DNA of 64,000 bases from Hassallia sp050875635 (GCF_050875635.1 NZ_JBPAOH010000010.1:1-64000); one strand, 5' to 3'. Shown: positions 1-8,190, numbered from the stretch's first letter. Translations and numbers: made by a program. Notes: generated from the letters alone by a model not told the origin.

Positions 1-94
1 CTTAAAAGACGGGGCGTATGTTTCCCACTGGTTGTTGGGGCTATCTCTTTCCCTACACCCCACACCCCACACCCTACACCCCGCCCCAACGGGG

Positions 95-290
95 CTTGGT
101 CAGTCCCGACTGCTATGCTGTAGAAGCGCAAATTAATGAAGCTTTAGTCTGGCATCTATTCGATCAAGAGACTTTAGATAGTTTGTTGATGACTGCACAC
201 CCAGATTGGCTGTGTGCGCCATCACATATTGATTTAGGACGAAAAATGCTCCTACGCTCTTTTGAGAAAGCGACAGTTACCAAGAGTTAG
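95..290 (+). pseudogene. C-terminal gene fragment, unidentified
   Basis: An open frame without its own convincing start runs out of a C-rich CACCCCACACC-type repeat and ends at TAG. The residues from about VEAQINEALVW to FEKATVTKS look like real protein sequence (balanced composition, amphipathic), while the part before is low-complexity repeat. I do not recognise the family. It is most simply the tail of a gene whose front lies outside the window or was lost at the repeat junction. Confidence 0.3.
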
Positions 291-299
291 GAGTTGTTA

Positions 300-535
300 G
301 TGGGCATTGGGCAATGGGCATTGGGCATTGGGGAGGCAGTGCGGTCTTGGGGATCACCTGCGTGGAGCATCTGCCGTCATTGGTAATTGGTAATTGGTAA
401 TTGGTAATTCCTCCTTGTCCCCTTGTCCCCCTTGTCCCCCTTGTCCCCCTTGTCCTCCTTGTCCCCTTGTCAACAAAGTCCCCTCTGAAAATTCCCACTA
501 TCCACTAACTACTATCCACCAACCACTAACCAATA
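300..535. repeat. Cluster of short tandem repeats (STRR)
   Basis: Successive heptanucleotide-type arrays: GGGCATT (about 302-333), GGTAATT (about 380-408), then TTGTCCCCC variants (about 411-474) and CCACTAA variants to about 535. These are the short tandemly repeated sequences typical of filamentous cyanobacteria. Open frames across them on either strand are artefacts. They sit downstream of the minus-strand carotenoid-carrier gene. Confidence 0.85.
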
Positions 536-540
536 TCGTC

Positions 541-966
541 TCATCGTCGCAGATTTAACAATTCTTGGGGAGAAGCTAAAAGTTTGATTTTAGTAAATTG
601 AATTTGCTGTTGTTGGTTGAGGATAAACAGCCACATGACGTTGACACCGCACCAAGTAGTTTGTGCTTTGCCACTGACCTGAAATTCGATTTGATTATTA
701 TCCAAATTTTCGGAGATTCCCTGCCGAGGTTCGGCTTTAATGCCTTGAGCTTCTTGTTTTAAATAGGCAGCGATCGCGTTACTCCCCACTATACCAGATT
801 CAAACGGCGGATGCATCACGCCATCAGGAGCAAACAAGCTTGCAGTCTCATCAAACTCTCCTGCGTTTAAACTTTCAAAATAACGCAGTATCACAGGTTC
901 GCTAATTCCCTCAATCTGGAATTTCTCAGCTTCCGTAGTCGCAATAATTGAGTTTTCTGAAAGCAT
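541..966 (-). CDS. OCP C-terminal-domain homologue (CTDH), carotenoid carrier
   Basis: The 141-residue NTF2-fold protein matches the C-terminal domain of the orange carotenoid protein from memory of that family: FDETASLFAPDG, MHPPFESGIVG and the ending LLASPQELLN. Tyr29 and Trp112 align with the OCP residues (Tyr201, Trp288) that hydrogen-bond the carotenoid keto group. Cys106 falls where stand-alone CTDHs carry the cysteine that can link dimers. Such proteins bind keto-carotenoids and pass them to helical carotenoid proteins (HCPs). No HCP gene lies beside it, although in Anabaena the two are adjacent. The gene stands alone, divergent from the 1136 gene across 169 bp. Binding itself is inferred. 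Confidence 0.85.
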   Translation of the reverse strand: MLSENSIIATTEAEKFQIEGISEPVILRYFESLNAGEFDETASLFAPDGVMHPPFESGIVGSNAIAAYLKQEAQGIKAEPRQGISENLDNNQIEFQVSGKAQTTWCGVNVMWLFILNQQQQIQFTKIKLLASPQELLNLRR

Positions 967-1135
967 ATGTTAAATACGGTATTGATATCAGTGAATATTT
1001 CATCAATTTAAAATTAAAAGCTACATAAAACCTGCTACTAAAGAAGTATTTTAGAGACTGAAAAAAGCAGCGCTTCAAAGCACCCCTAGCTGAGGTGTTA
1101 GGATATTCTAGTCGGCGCTCTAATTTCCGCTGTAA

Positions 1136-1624
1136 ATGGACAAAGCATTAGATGAAACGCTTTCTATTAAGATTGCTCAAAGCGTAAAAAGCAAGGCTAG
1201 AACTCCGTTTGACAATGCTTACAAAGCAGCATTAGCGACTGAGGGAGCAACTTACGTGCAAGGTTTTTTAGTTATTGGTCGCAAATCTTACAAACCGATT
1301 GAACATGCTTGGATTGAATTAAGCGATACTTCCGGCAACGACTCCGTAGTACGCATTATCGATCCTACCCTACCGCACCTGAATAAAAACGAGCAAGAAT
1401 TCTGGTACTTTCCAGCACAAAGCTTGAGCGTGAAAAAACTGAAAGCGATAATCGAAGAATCGAAAGAAGATTATCCAGAAGACGAACCGCTACCAGTTTA
1501 TGGTGCAGCACCTTATGAATATTATGGTGATGTGATGTTAGGTGGTAAAGACTACTTAGATGCATATCAAGCAGCAGAAGCTAAATCTCAAGAATTCAAC
1601 CACTCAAACCCTGACCTTAACTAA
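1136..1624 (+). CDS. Conserved hypothetical protein, possible inactive papain-like fold
   Basis: A 162-residue soluble protein without signal peptide or membrane segment. The centre, YVQGFLVIG (residues 40-48) followed by IEHAWIEL and RIIDPTLP, has the spacing of small papain/NlpC-like proteins in which YVEG, HAW and VDPT surround the active site. The usual N-terminal cysteine is not present: that place reads PFDNAYKAAL. If the match is real, the protein is non-catalytic. The C-terminal third is acidic and has no motif I recognise. Function unknown. It lies between two NTF2-fold genes but is on the opposite strand. Confidence 0.6.
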   Translation: MDKALDETLSIKIAQSVKSKARTPFDNAYKAALATEGATYVQGFLVIGRKSYKPIEHAWIELSDTSGNDSVVRIIDPTLPHLNKNEQEFWYFPAQSLSVKKLKAIIEESKEDYPEDEPLPVYGAAPYEYYGDVMLGGKDYLDAYQAAEAKSQEFNHSNPDLN

Positions 1625-1660
1625 GCTGTGATGCTTTTAATTTTCTCTTTATCGGCAGAG

Positions 1661-1840
1661 AGGGGGAGGGGGGGAGGGGGGGAGAGGGAGAGGGGGAGAA
1701 AGTTTGAGGCTTTGGTTGCAAATTTTAAGCGCAACAACTTAACCAATTACCAACCACCAACAACCAACAACTAACAACCAACCACTAACCACCAACAACC
1801 AACAACTAACAACCAACCACTAACCACTAACCACTAACAA
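1661..1840. repeat. G-rich tract followed by an AAC-rich heptamer array
   Basis: About 1661-1703 is a run of G4-G7 blocks separated by single A residues on the + strand, able in principle to form a G-quadruplex. From 1741 to 1840 comes a degenerate heptamer array built from CCAACAA, CTAACAA and CCACTAA units. The tract lies between the end of the 1136 gene and the end of the minus-strand SnoaL-like gene, a convergent junction. No gene is visible. Confidence 0.7.
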
Positions 1841-1844
1841 ATTT

Positions 1845-2249
1845 TTAATTCGATTTACCATCACTACCAAAATATTCTCGATAGCCACAAATTTTGTCTC
1901 CCCGCACATCAAAAGCAACAGCTATGCGATTTTTATAAGGTTCTTTGTACATCATTCCCTCATCGCGGAACTCAAAAACTACCGTCTTTTCATTGCTGGT
2001 AACGCTGTCTAAAGTCAGAGTTAACCCAGAACTGAAGACTTCACTAACATACTCAAAAAAAGCTTCTGCTTTCTGTTTGCCGACATTTAAACCGTGAAAT
2101 TTTCCCATCGGAAACCAAAAGCTAAAGTCTTCAGTAAGCATATCTAGAAACGAGTTCCACTCCCCCGTTGCCAAAGCGTGTTGAAAGTGGGTAAACGCTT
2201 GATGTGCAACTTTCAAAGTATTTTCTGATTTTTCTGTCATTGTCACCAC
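1845..2249 (-). CDS. SnoaL-like / NTF2-fold protein
   Basis: A 134-residue alpha+beta protein of the NTF2-like superfamily (SnoaL, ketosteroid-isomerase-type): an N-terminal helix pair, then LTEDFSFWFPMG, VFEFRDEGMMY and IAVAFDVRGDKICGYREYFG, which form the curved sheet. Such folds serve as isomerases, cyclases or simple binding proteins, so substrate cannot be read from the sequence. The ATG at 2249 and the one at 2240 (MTEKSEN) are both possible. The first 25 codons and the upstream sequence recur at 3384-3490, marking a duplication that involved this gene and its neighbour. Confidence 0.7.
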   Translation of the reverse strand: MVTMTEKSENTLKVAHQAFTHFQHALATGEWNSFLDMLTEDFSFWFPMGKFHGLNVGKQKAEAFFEYVSEVFSSGLTLTLDSVTSNEKTVVFEFRDEGMMYKEPYKNRIAVAFDVRGDKICGYREYFGSDGKSN

Positions 2250-2256
2250 CTATTGA

Positions 2257-2385
2257 CTAAAATCTGACAACTACTTTGCCGTAATTCTTACCAGTAAGTA
2301 GATATTGCCTAGCTGCCAAATCTGTAAATTGATTATTTACCGTCATCGAAGTTATGAGCTTACCTACACGGTTCGGTTGCTTCTA
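2257..2385 (-). pseudogene. C-terminal remnant of a second quinone-oxidoreductase-like gene
   Basis: Reading the minus strand gives about 41 in-frame residues ending YLLTGKNYGKVVVRF and a TAG. This nearly matches the end of the intact oxidoreductase at 3460-4473 (YLLAGKNCGKVVVRF). It stops at an in-frame TAG on its 5' side near 2386. The segment is therefore the tail of a paralogue whose body has been lost. It sits directly upstream of the SnoaL-like gene, the same relation that the intact oxidoreductase tail has to the SnoaL fragment at 3394-3459. Confidence 0.85.
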
Positions 2386-2627
2386 ATCAAACAACATTTT
2401 ATAGAAAGATATAGTTAACTTTATGAAAACTTCAATTAATCTTTAATTAATCTTAGTTTAAGTGCAGATTAAGTATGGATTAATAAGAAGTTAAAGCAGG
2501 GATTTACTGGACTTATAATTCCAAAAAAATAAAAAAACTTAACAGTGCACTACTTGATCATCTTCTAGAAACGTAAGTTATATTTCCTAGTCCTTAATTT
2601 AGAGACTTATTAAAAGGCAGTTGTACT

Positions 2628-3341
2628 GTGAATTTTGAAATTTCCCCAAAACGAATTGCTCGAATTTTAATTTGGATCACCCTAGGTCTTGCCTTTGCAA
2701 GCCTTACTGGTCAGTTTTATATATACTTTTTTGGTAATGAAAAACTTTTAGGATTAGTCAACTTTTTTAATGTAGACTCCGAAAACAATCTTCCTACTTT
2801 GTATTCAGCACTCTTGTTGCTGCTGTGCTCAGTTCTTCTTACCCTCATTGCTTTAACTAAGCAAGAAAATAGCAATCGGTACACTCTTCACTGGCAAGGT
2901 TTGTCAATTATTTTTCTGTATTTATCTTTTGACGAATGGTTGCAAATACATGAAAAATTTAATTCTAGGTTAAATACATTAATAGAATCGGCTTCAAATA
3001 AAAAGTGGGATGTATTAAACTTCATTTTTATTTCTGTTTTTGTCTTAATTTATTTAAATTTCTTTTTTAAGTTACCTGCAAAAATCAAGCGCTTATTTGT
3101 TGTTGCTTGTACTCTCTTTGTTATAGGTGCTTGTGTTATTGAAGTAATTGGTGTACATTATTTTCCAAACATTTACCATCAGCGAATATTATTAGCAGAG
3201 GTAATCTCAACGATTGAAGAGGGGTTGGAAATGATAGGTATAACGATTTTTATATATGCTCTGCTTACATATATGAGTATGTTCATGAAAAATATCCATA
3301 TCAATATTGTTGACAATGACAAAAAAACTGTTAATCATTAA
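2628..3341 (+). CDS. Multi-pass membrane protein of unknown function
   Basis: A 237-residue protein with about six hydrophobic segments (roughly residues 10-33, 58-78, 90-105, 128-147, 154-175, 200-218). Between segments 3 and 4 is an acidic motif, FDEWLQIHEKF (about residues 100-110), whose Asp, Glu and His could bind a metal or be catalytic. The start is GTG at 2628. Base composition is more AT-rich than the neighbours. It lies entirely between the two copies of a duplicated sequence (2181-2290 and 3384-3492), so it probably arrived as an insertion or was caught by a duplication. No family assigned. Confidence 0.7.
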   Translation: MNFEISPKRIARILIWITLGLAFASLTGQFYIYFFGNEKLLGLVNFFNVDSENNLPTLYSALLLLLCSVLLTLIALTKQENSNRYTLHWQGLSIIFLYLSFDEWLQIHEKFNSRLNTLIESASNKKWDVLNFIFISVFVLIYLNFFFKLPAKIKRLFVVACTLFVIGACVIEVIGVHYFPNIYHQRILLAEVISTIEEGLEMIGITIFIYALLTYMSMFMKNIHINIVDNDKKTVNH

Positions 3342-3383
3342 AGCACATTTGCCAAAATTAAAGGTAAGTATAAAAAATAACTG

Positions 3384-3459
3384 TTTGAAATGTGTAAACG
3401 CTTGATGTGCAACTTTCAAAGTATTTTCTGATTTTTCTGTCATTGTCACCACCGATTGA
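3384..3459 (-). pseudogene. N-terminal remnant of the SnoaL-like gene
   Basis: This repeats 2181-2256 almost base for base: the first 20-25 codons of the SnoaL-like gene (MVTMTEKSENTLKVAHQAF), then continuing into the oxidoreductase tail with an offset of 1203 bp. The copy ends abruptly and fuses to unrelated AT-rich sequence. Any longer open frame here is accidental. Confidence 0.85.
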
Positions 3460-4473
3460 CTAAAATCTGACAACTACTTTGCCGCAATTTTTACCAGCAA
3501 GTAAATATTCTACAGCAGCTGGGATAGATTCTATGCCGTTGAACACAGTTGAGTCAATGGCAACTTTAAGTTTATCTGTGTAGAACAAGTTTAACAGGCG
3601 ATCGCGTGCCTCTGGTATATATTCTTTATAATGCGGCATCAAAAAACCTCGCACAGAAGCAGCTTTCCACATCAGTTGATGATAAATCCGAGGTTGTAGC
3701 ACCTGTTCGACATTTTTTGCATATTCGGAAATGTAACCAATAGTAACTAAACGTCCACGAATCGCTAAATTATCAACGCAGCTATCGAAAACTTGTTTAC
3801 CGACACATTCAAAAATTAAGTTAATGCCGTTGTTAAATTCTTGTTTGAGGATTTGGTTGAGGTTTTCTTTGTGATAGTTGATAATGCGATCGCACCCTAA
3901 TTTCCTCAGTAAATTTGCTTTTGCTTCAGTGCTACAAGTACCAATGACATGATTACCTGCTAACTTTGCCAATTGCACCGCAATATGACCGGTTCCTCCT
4001 GCTGCTGCTGTGACTAAAACCACTTCATTACTTTTCATTTCCCCCACTTGTTCCAATGCAACTAAAGCTGATACACCTGTAGGCATCAGAGTTAGCACTT
4101 CAGGTGTAGCTTCGCGCACCTTCACCGCTAAGTTTGCATCGATAACCTGATATTCTCGATAACCACCACCAAGCGCTGTAGTTATGACAGCATCACCCAT
4201 TTGAAAATCTTTGACATTTTCACCTATAGCGACAACTTTTCCCACTGCTTCCACACCCAAATCAAAGGGAGGGGTTAAGTTAAAGTAAGGAATTTCACCA
4301 CGACAAACTAAAGTGTCAAATCCACCGTTAATGCCAGCGAATTTGTTTTGAATCAAAAGTTGACTACCAGCAGGTTTGGGAATAGGCAGTTCGACAATTT
4401 CAACAGCAGATTTAAAATCTTGGTTAAGTTGCTTTGTTATTAACTTTCTGTAGGTTTTTGTGTTCATTTCCAA
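3460..4473 (-). CDS. Zinc-type alcohol dehydrogenase / NADPH:quinone oxidoreductase-like protein
   Basis: A 337-residue medium-chain dehydrogenase/reductase of the quinone oxidoreductase group, close in style to prostaglandin reductase-3 (ZADH2). The N-terminal GroES-like half carries FDLGVEAVGKVVAIG. The nucleotide-binding motif AAAGGTGH is at residues 156-163, and LGCDRIINY follows as usual. The cysteines that bind structural and catalytic zinc in true alcohol dehydrogenases are absent, as expected for quinone oxidoreductases. It probably reduces an enone or quinone with NADPH. The substrate is unknown. It precedes the SnoaL remnant on the same strand and was once part of a duplicated gene pair. 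Confidence 0.85.
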   Translation of the reverse strand: MEMNTKTYRKLITKQLNQDFKSAVEIVELPIPKPAGSQLLIQNKFAGINGGFDTLVCRGEIPYFNLTPPFDLGVEAVGKVVAIGENVKDFQMGDAVITTALGGGYREYQVIDANLAVKVREATPEVLTLMPTGVSALVALEQVGEMKSNEVVLVTAAAGGTGHIAVQLAKLAGNHVIGTCSTEAKANLLRKLGCDRIINYHKENLNQILKQEFNNGINLIFECVGKQVFDSCVDNLAIRGRLVTIGYISEYAKNVEQVLQPRIYHQLMWKAASVRGFLMPHYKEYIPEARDRLLNLFYTDKLKVAIDSTVFNGIESIPAAVEYLLAGKNCGKVVVRF

Positions 4474-4533
4474 TTCTTAAATTTACCTTACACCTCAATT
4501 ATTATTTTTCAATAAGAACTTGTGAAGGGCACA

Positions 4534-4564
4534 GATACCCGACTTATTTGATAAGTCAGGTATC
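4534..4564. terminator. Stem-loop between oxidoreductase and hydroxylase genes
   Basis: An inverted repeat with arms GATACCCGACTTAT and ATAAGTCAGGTATC around a 3-base loop has one mismatch. It sits between the start of the oxidoreductase and the end of the hydroxylase, where it could end the hydroxylase transcript. A T-rich stretch (TTGTTTC) follows only on the + strand, so termination on the minus strand is less certain. Confidence 0.55.
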
Positions 4565-4586
4565 TTGTTTCATTGTGGAGATTATA

Positions 4587-5387
4587 TTAAGCTTTTAAAG
4601 CTTTATCCCACTCTAACTGATGAGTTAAACCATACTTGATAAAATCTTCTAGTTTAGCTTTATCGCTTTCACCAAAAACACCTAAACTGTAAGGATTATC
4701 TTGCATACGTTGTGTGACTTGCTCTTTTTCAAATTGCATCACTTCCTCTCTAGGCTTATCCGGTTTAAAAAAGTCTACAACCAAGACGGTTCTATCATAA
4801 TTGGTGTAATTATGCGGACAGTGTGGATAGCTGTGATCTAAAATCAGGAATTTTCCTTCATGCCAATAAAGCTGCTCATGGCATATTTTCATAGCCACAT
4901 CTCCCTCTGGTACAATCAATCCTAAATAGCCACGATTCATGTGAGGGTTATAGTTCACATGCAGCTTGATATCCAAGCCGGGATGGAATGTACCAAAATA
5001 CACATTTCTGATGATATTATCATCGTTCAAGTTAACTTTTTCTATCACCTTAGCCAAATTTGGGAAATATTTCTCTCTTAATGCAAGTGCTTTTTCTGAT
5101 GCATCATCTGATTCATAATCAGGATATGGTATTTGATGGACTTGAATATATTCTTCAATAAACAAACCTTGAAATAAAATACCAAAAGCACTGTATTTCG
5201 CATTCTCCTTGGTTTTAATCGTTTTACTTTTAGGACCCAAAACATCGGAAGTGAATTTTAACTCTTCATTAGATGCATTATTCATAAAGCGTGTAAACTC
5301 ATCTCTAATCACTTGCCAGTTATCTTGAAAGCTTTTGAGAAAAGGAAATTGCTTTGGATCCATATGATACTCATTAAAACTTTCCAT
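4587..5387 (-). CDS. Aspartyl/asparaginyl beta-hydroxylase-type Fe(II)/2-oxoglutarate oxygenase
   Basis: A 266-residue protein. I start it at the ATG at 5387 because AGGAGA stands 7 bases upstream, rather than at 5414. The core has a first histidine in LHVNYNP (His143), a strand YLGLIVPEGD, then W-H-E-G-K, LDHSYPH (His189) and NYDRTVLVVDFF (Arg199). This is the HxnH-R order of the Asp/Asn beta-hydroxylase family, which uses Fe(II), O2 and 2-oxoglutarate to hydroxylate peptides or small molecules. The usual DDS before the second His reads DHS. It could hydroxylate a small intermediate of the island. The peptide-hydroxylase alternative cannot be excluded. Confidence 0.75.
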   Translation of the reverse strand: MESFNEYHMDPKQFPFLKSFQDNWQVIRDEFTRFMNNASNEELKFTSDVLGPKSKTIKTKENAKYSAFGILFQGLFIEEYIQVHQIPYPDYESDDASEKALALREKYFPNLAKVIEKVNLNDDNIIRNVYFGTFHPGLDIKLHVNYNPHMNRGYLGLIVPEGDVAMKICHEQLYWHEGKFLILDHSYPHCPHNYTNYDRTVLVVDFFKPDKPREEVMQFEKEQVTQRMQDNPYSLGVFGESDKAKLEDFIKYGLTHQLEWDKALKA

Positions 5388-5427
5388 TGTCTTTTCTCCT
5401 GAAGATGATTTCATAAAAAACCGTTAC

Positions 5428-5535
5428 ATGGTGATGGGATTTGGTCTGCGTCCCGGTACGATGTTGGAATTCCTGACTAAACCAGGGTATTCATCCATCA
5501 CTAGCTATTTGGGTTCTGTACTTATTTTAGTGTGA
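5428..5535 (+). pseudogene. Short remnant resembling the end of a membrane protein
   Basis: An open frame of 35 residues (MVMGFGLRPGTMLEF and onward to SYLGSVLILV) ends with TGA overlapping the GTG start of the amidohydrolase. The hydrophobic end resembles the last helix of a transporter, but no family can be named and it may be chance. If genuine, a deleted permease once preceded the amidohydrolase. Confidence 0.25.
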
Positions 5536-7013
5536 GGTCTACTGTGTCTGAAGCTTCTGTATTAGATCAAATTATCAAAAATGTGCTGGTAGTTCGTCCC
5601 CATCAGGATGCTGTCGAACTGCTTGACTTGGGAATTAAGGATGGTAAATTTGCTCAGATTGCCCCTAATATTAGCCCAGACAAAGGCAAAAAGGTATTTG
5701 ATGCCAAAAACCTGCTGGGCTTTCCTGGGGTCGTGGATGCCCATATGCACATCGGTATCTATCAACCCCTCGACAAAGATGCTGTGACTGAAACCAAAGC
5801 AGCGGCAATGGGAGGTGTGACTACCAGCTTAAATTACATCCGTACAGGACAGTATTATCTCAATAAAGGCGGCTCTTATAAAGATTTTTTCCCAGAGGTG
5901 TTGGCATTATCCGCAGGTAATTTTTTTGTAGATTACAGCTATCACGTTGCACCTATTGCCAGTCAGCATATTGACGAAATACCTTTACTGTTTGAAGAAC
6001 ACGGTGTATCTTCGTTTAAAATCTTCATGTTTTATGGCAGCTATGGGTTGCATGGTTTGTCAGACCAGCAAAACCTCTTTTTGATGATTAATAAAGAGGA
6101 AAGGTACGACTTTGCCCATTTTGAATTTATCATGCGCGGTCTAACTCGCTTGATGGCAGAACATCCAGAAGCGCGAGATACTATCAGCTTGAGTTTGCAC
6201 TGCGAAGTTGCAGAAATTCTCAACGCTTATACTAAAATAGTTGAAAACGATTTCAGTCTTAGCGGACTACATGCCTACAGTGCAGCGCGTCCTCCTCATT
6301 CGGAAGGTTTAGCAATTTGCATTGCTTCGTATTTGGCACATGAAACTAACTGTGCAAATATCAATTTATTACACTTGAGTTCGCGTAAGGCAATGGAAGC
6401 AGCTTTGACTATGCAAACTGCTTTTCCCCATATTAACTTTCGGCGAGAAGTTACTGTTGGACATCTGCTATTAGATGTTGATACCCCCACTGCTACTTGG
6501 GCAAAAGTAAACCCCCCTATTCGTCCTCGTGCTGATGTAGAATACTTATGGCAAGCAGTACTTAACCATCAAGTAGATTGGATAGTTAGCGACCATGCTT
6601 GCTGTTCTGCCGAACAAAAAAGAAGTGCTAAAGACCCAAATAATATTTGGTTGGCAAAGTCTGGTTTTGGCGGTACAGAATATTTGCTTTCTGGTGTCTT
6701 TAGTGAAGGTAGCAAGCGGGGGATGTCTTACAATCATATGGCTAAATTGCTCTCTTGGAATGCATCCCGGCGCTTTGGTTTGTTAGAAAAAGGTGACATT
6801 GCCATTGGCTATGATGCTGACTTGGTGTTGTTAGACCCCAATGAAACTTTTGTGGTACGTGCGGCTGAGTCCAAGTCACAACAAGGTTATACGCCGTTTG
6901 AAGGAGTAGAGTTAACTGGAAGAGTCAAAACTACCTTTTTGCGGGGAAATCTGATTTACAATAACGGACAAGTTTTGGGTTCGCCTACTGGACTTTATTT
7001 AAAAAGATTTTAG
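5532..7013 (+). CDS. Dihydropyrimidinase/hydantoinase-like cyclic amidohydrolase
   Basis: A 493-residue member of the amidohydrolase superfamily, D-hydantoinase/dihydropyrimidinase branch. All binuclear-metal ligands are present: DAHMH (His71, His73), the lysine to be carboxylated in SFKIFMFYG (Lys163), SLHCE (His223), LLHLSS (His281) and SDHACC (Asp354). The C-terminal composite sheet ends in a normal VKTTFLRGNLIY. Family members hydrolyse five- and six-membered cyclic amides and ureides. Because PaO/RCCR-like genes are in the same island, a lactam ring is an attractive substrate, but that is inference. GTG at 5532 or 5544 may be the start. It should be catalytically competent. Confidence 0.9.
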   Translation: MRSTVSEASVLDQIIKNVLVVRPHQDAVELLDLGIKDGKFAQIAPNISPDKGKKVFDAKNLLGFPGVVDAHMHIGIYQPLDKDAVTETKAAAMGGVTTSLNYIRTGQYYLNKGGSYKDFFPEVLALSAGNFFVDYSYHVAPIASQHIDEIPLLFEEHGVSSFKIFMFYGSYGLHGLSDQQNLFLMINKEERYDFAHFEFIMRGLTRLMAEHPEARDTISLSLHCEVAEILNAYTKIVENDFSLSGLHAYSAARPPHSEGLAICIASYLAHETNCANINLLHLSSRKAMEAALTMQTAFPHINFRREVTVGHLLLDVDTPTATWAKVNPPIRPRADVEYLWQAVLNHQVDWIVSDHACCSAEQKRSAKDPNNIWLAKSGFGGTEYLLSGVFSEGSKRGMSYNHMAKLLSWNASRRFGLLEKGDIAIGYDADLVLLDPNETFVVRAAESKSQQGYTPFEGVELTGRVKTTFLRGNLIYNNGQVLGSPTGLYLKRF

Positions 7014-7119
7014 AGCAATTAACTTGAGCATTTGATTACTGCGATCGCGGAACATATTTAGGGCTTGCTGAATAAGTCTCTAACTGGGCGATCGCTGATT
7101 TTGAAACTCTAAGTTGAAA

Positions 7120-7329
7120 AAACCATTTCGGCAGACTCAAAAACCATTTCGGCAGACTCAAAAACCATTTCGACAAACTCAAAAACCATTTCGGCAGACT
7201 CAAAAACCATTTCGACAGACTCAAAAACCATTTCGGCAGACTCAAAAACCATTTCGGCAGACTCAAAAACCATTTCGGCAGACTCAAAAACCATTTCGGC
7301 AGACTCAAAAACCATTTCGGCAGACTGAA
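7120..7329. repeat. Ten-copy 21-bp tandem repeat
   Basis: Ten head-to-tail copies of a 21-bp unit occur with only a few substitutions (CGACAAACTC, CGACAGACTC). Because 21 is a multiple of 3, all frames stay open: KPFRQTQ heptads on the + strand and SLPKWFL or ESAEMVF heptads on the minus strand. The + frame fuses in register to the downstream hydrolase, so an automatic start call would add an 86-residue KPFRQTQ tail. The minus-strand frames are artefacts of the repeat. Confidence 0.9.
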
Positions 7330-7371
7330 AAACTCAGCACTCAGCACTTTCAAGTCAGGGAGTATAAAAAA

Positions 7372-8190
7372 ATGAACCAACGTATCAAGAGAGCCTTTTT
7401 AGACACAGAAGATGGACAAATTCTTTACCATATAGGTGGAGAAGGCGAACCGATACTTTTACTGCACATGACTCCCCGCAGTAGTGATGAATTCCGAGAA
7501 TTGATGCCTATTTTAGCTCCCAAAAAATTAGTAATTGCAATGGATTTAATGGGGTTAGGTGATTCTGACAAGCCCCCCAGAGTTTATTCAGTTGCAGACT
7601 ATGCCAAAAGTGCGATCGCGCTTTTGGACGAATTAGGCATAAAAAAGACAAGCATTCTCGGTAGTCTTACAGGGGGTTATATTGCCGGAGAAGTGGCGGC
7701 AGCTTACCCAGAAAGAGTTGAAAAACTTATCCTCTGCAATGTATATGGATTTGACGAAGAGGAAAAAGACAAGATTTTCAAGAGTTATTCTCAAGGGTAT
7801 CAAATTAAAGAAGATGGCTCTCACCTGATGGAAAGATGGTTAGCTCGTGTTAGTTACGCCGGCACAGGGGAGTTAAATCACCGTTGTGTTTTGGATGATT
7901 TAAAGGCTTTTAACTCTCCTGTATATCCCGGTGTAGCTGTGGCAAACTACTGTCTTTCTGCCCAAGAAAGATTTCGTTTGATTAAGTGCCCTACTTTGAT
8001 TTTGTCAGGGGAAAAAGCGTTAGAACCATTAGAAAAAGCTGGTTTAGCCAAAGCTGAGAATCAACTTTGGCTTCAAGAAGCAATTTCTGATAGCCAAAGT
8101 GTTGAACTCGAAGGCGGAACCCTTTGGATGATTAATCAAATGCCGGAAGAAATATTAAAAGTACTTACTGATTTTCTGGAAAAGCAGTAA
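7372..8190 (+). CDS. Alpha/beta-hydrolase-fold protein with altered nucleophile (paralogue A)
   Basis: I start this 272-residue protein at ATG 7372, preceded by AGGGAG, because the paralogue at 9519 starts at the same place. It has the fold landmarks ILLLHMTPRSSDE, VIAMDLMGLGDSDKP and a C-terminal EEILKVLTDFL. The nucleophile elbow, normally G-x-S-x-G, reads G97-S-L-T-G101, so Leu99 occupies the nucleophile place. The catalytic-histidine region (normally GH before a PEE segment) reads GGTLWMINQMPEE without His. It cannot be a classical esterase. A lyase, binding protein or partner role is possible. Paralogue B lies 1.3 kb downstream, with the BKACE gene between. Confidence 0.85.
   Translation: MNQRIKRAFLDTEDGQILYHIGGEGEPILLLHMTPRSSDEFRELMPILAPKKLVIAMDLMGLGDSDKPPRVYSVADYAKSAIALLDELGIKKTSILGSLTGGYIAGEVAAAYPERVEKLILCNVYGFDEEEKDKIFKSYSQGYQIKEDGSHLMERWLARVSYAGTGELNHRCVLDDLKAFNSPVYPGVAVANYCLSAQERFRLIKCPTLILSGEKALEPLEKAGLAKAENQLWLQEAISDSQSVELEGGTLWMINQMPEEILKVLTDFLEKQ

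Noticed and set aside
7036..7380. Minus-strand open frames over the 21-bp array (SLPKWFL and ESAEMVF heptads)
   Set aside because: They are open only because 21 is divisible by 3; no start context or homology outside the repeat.
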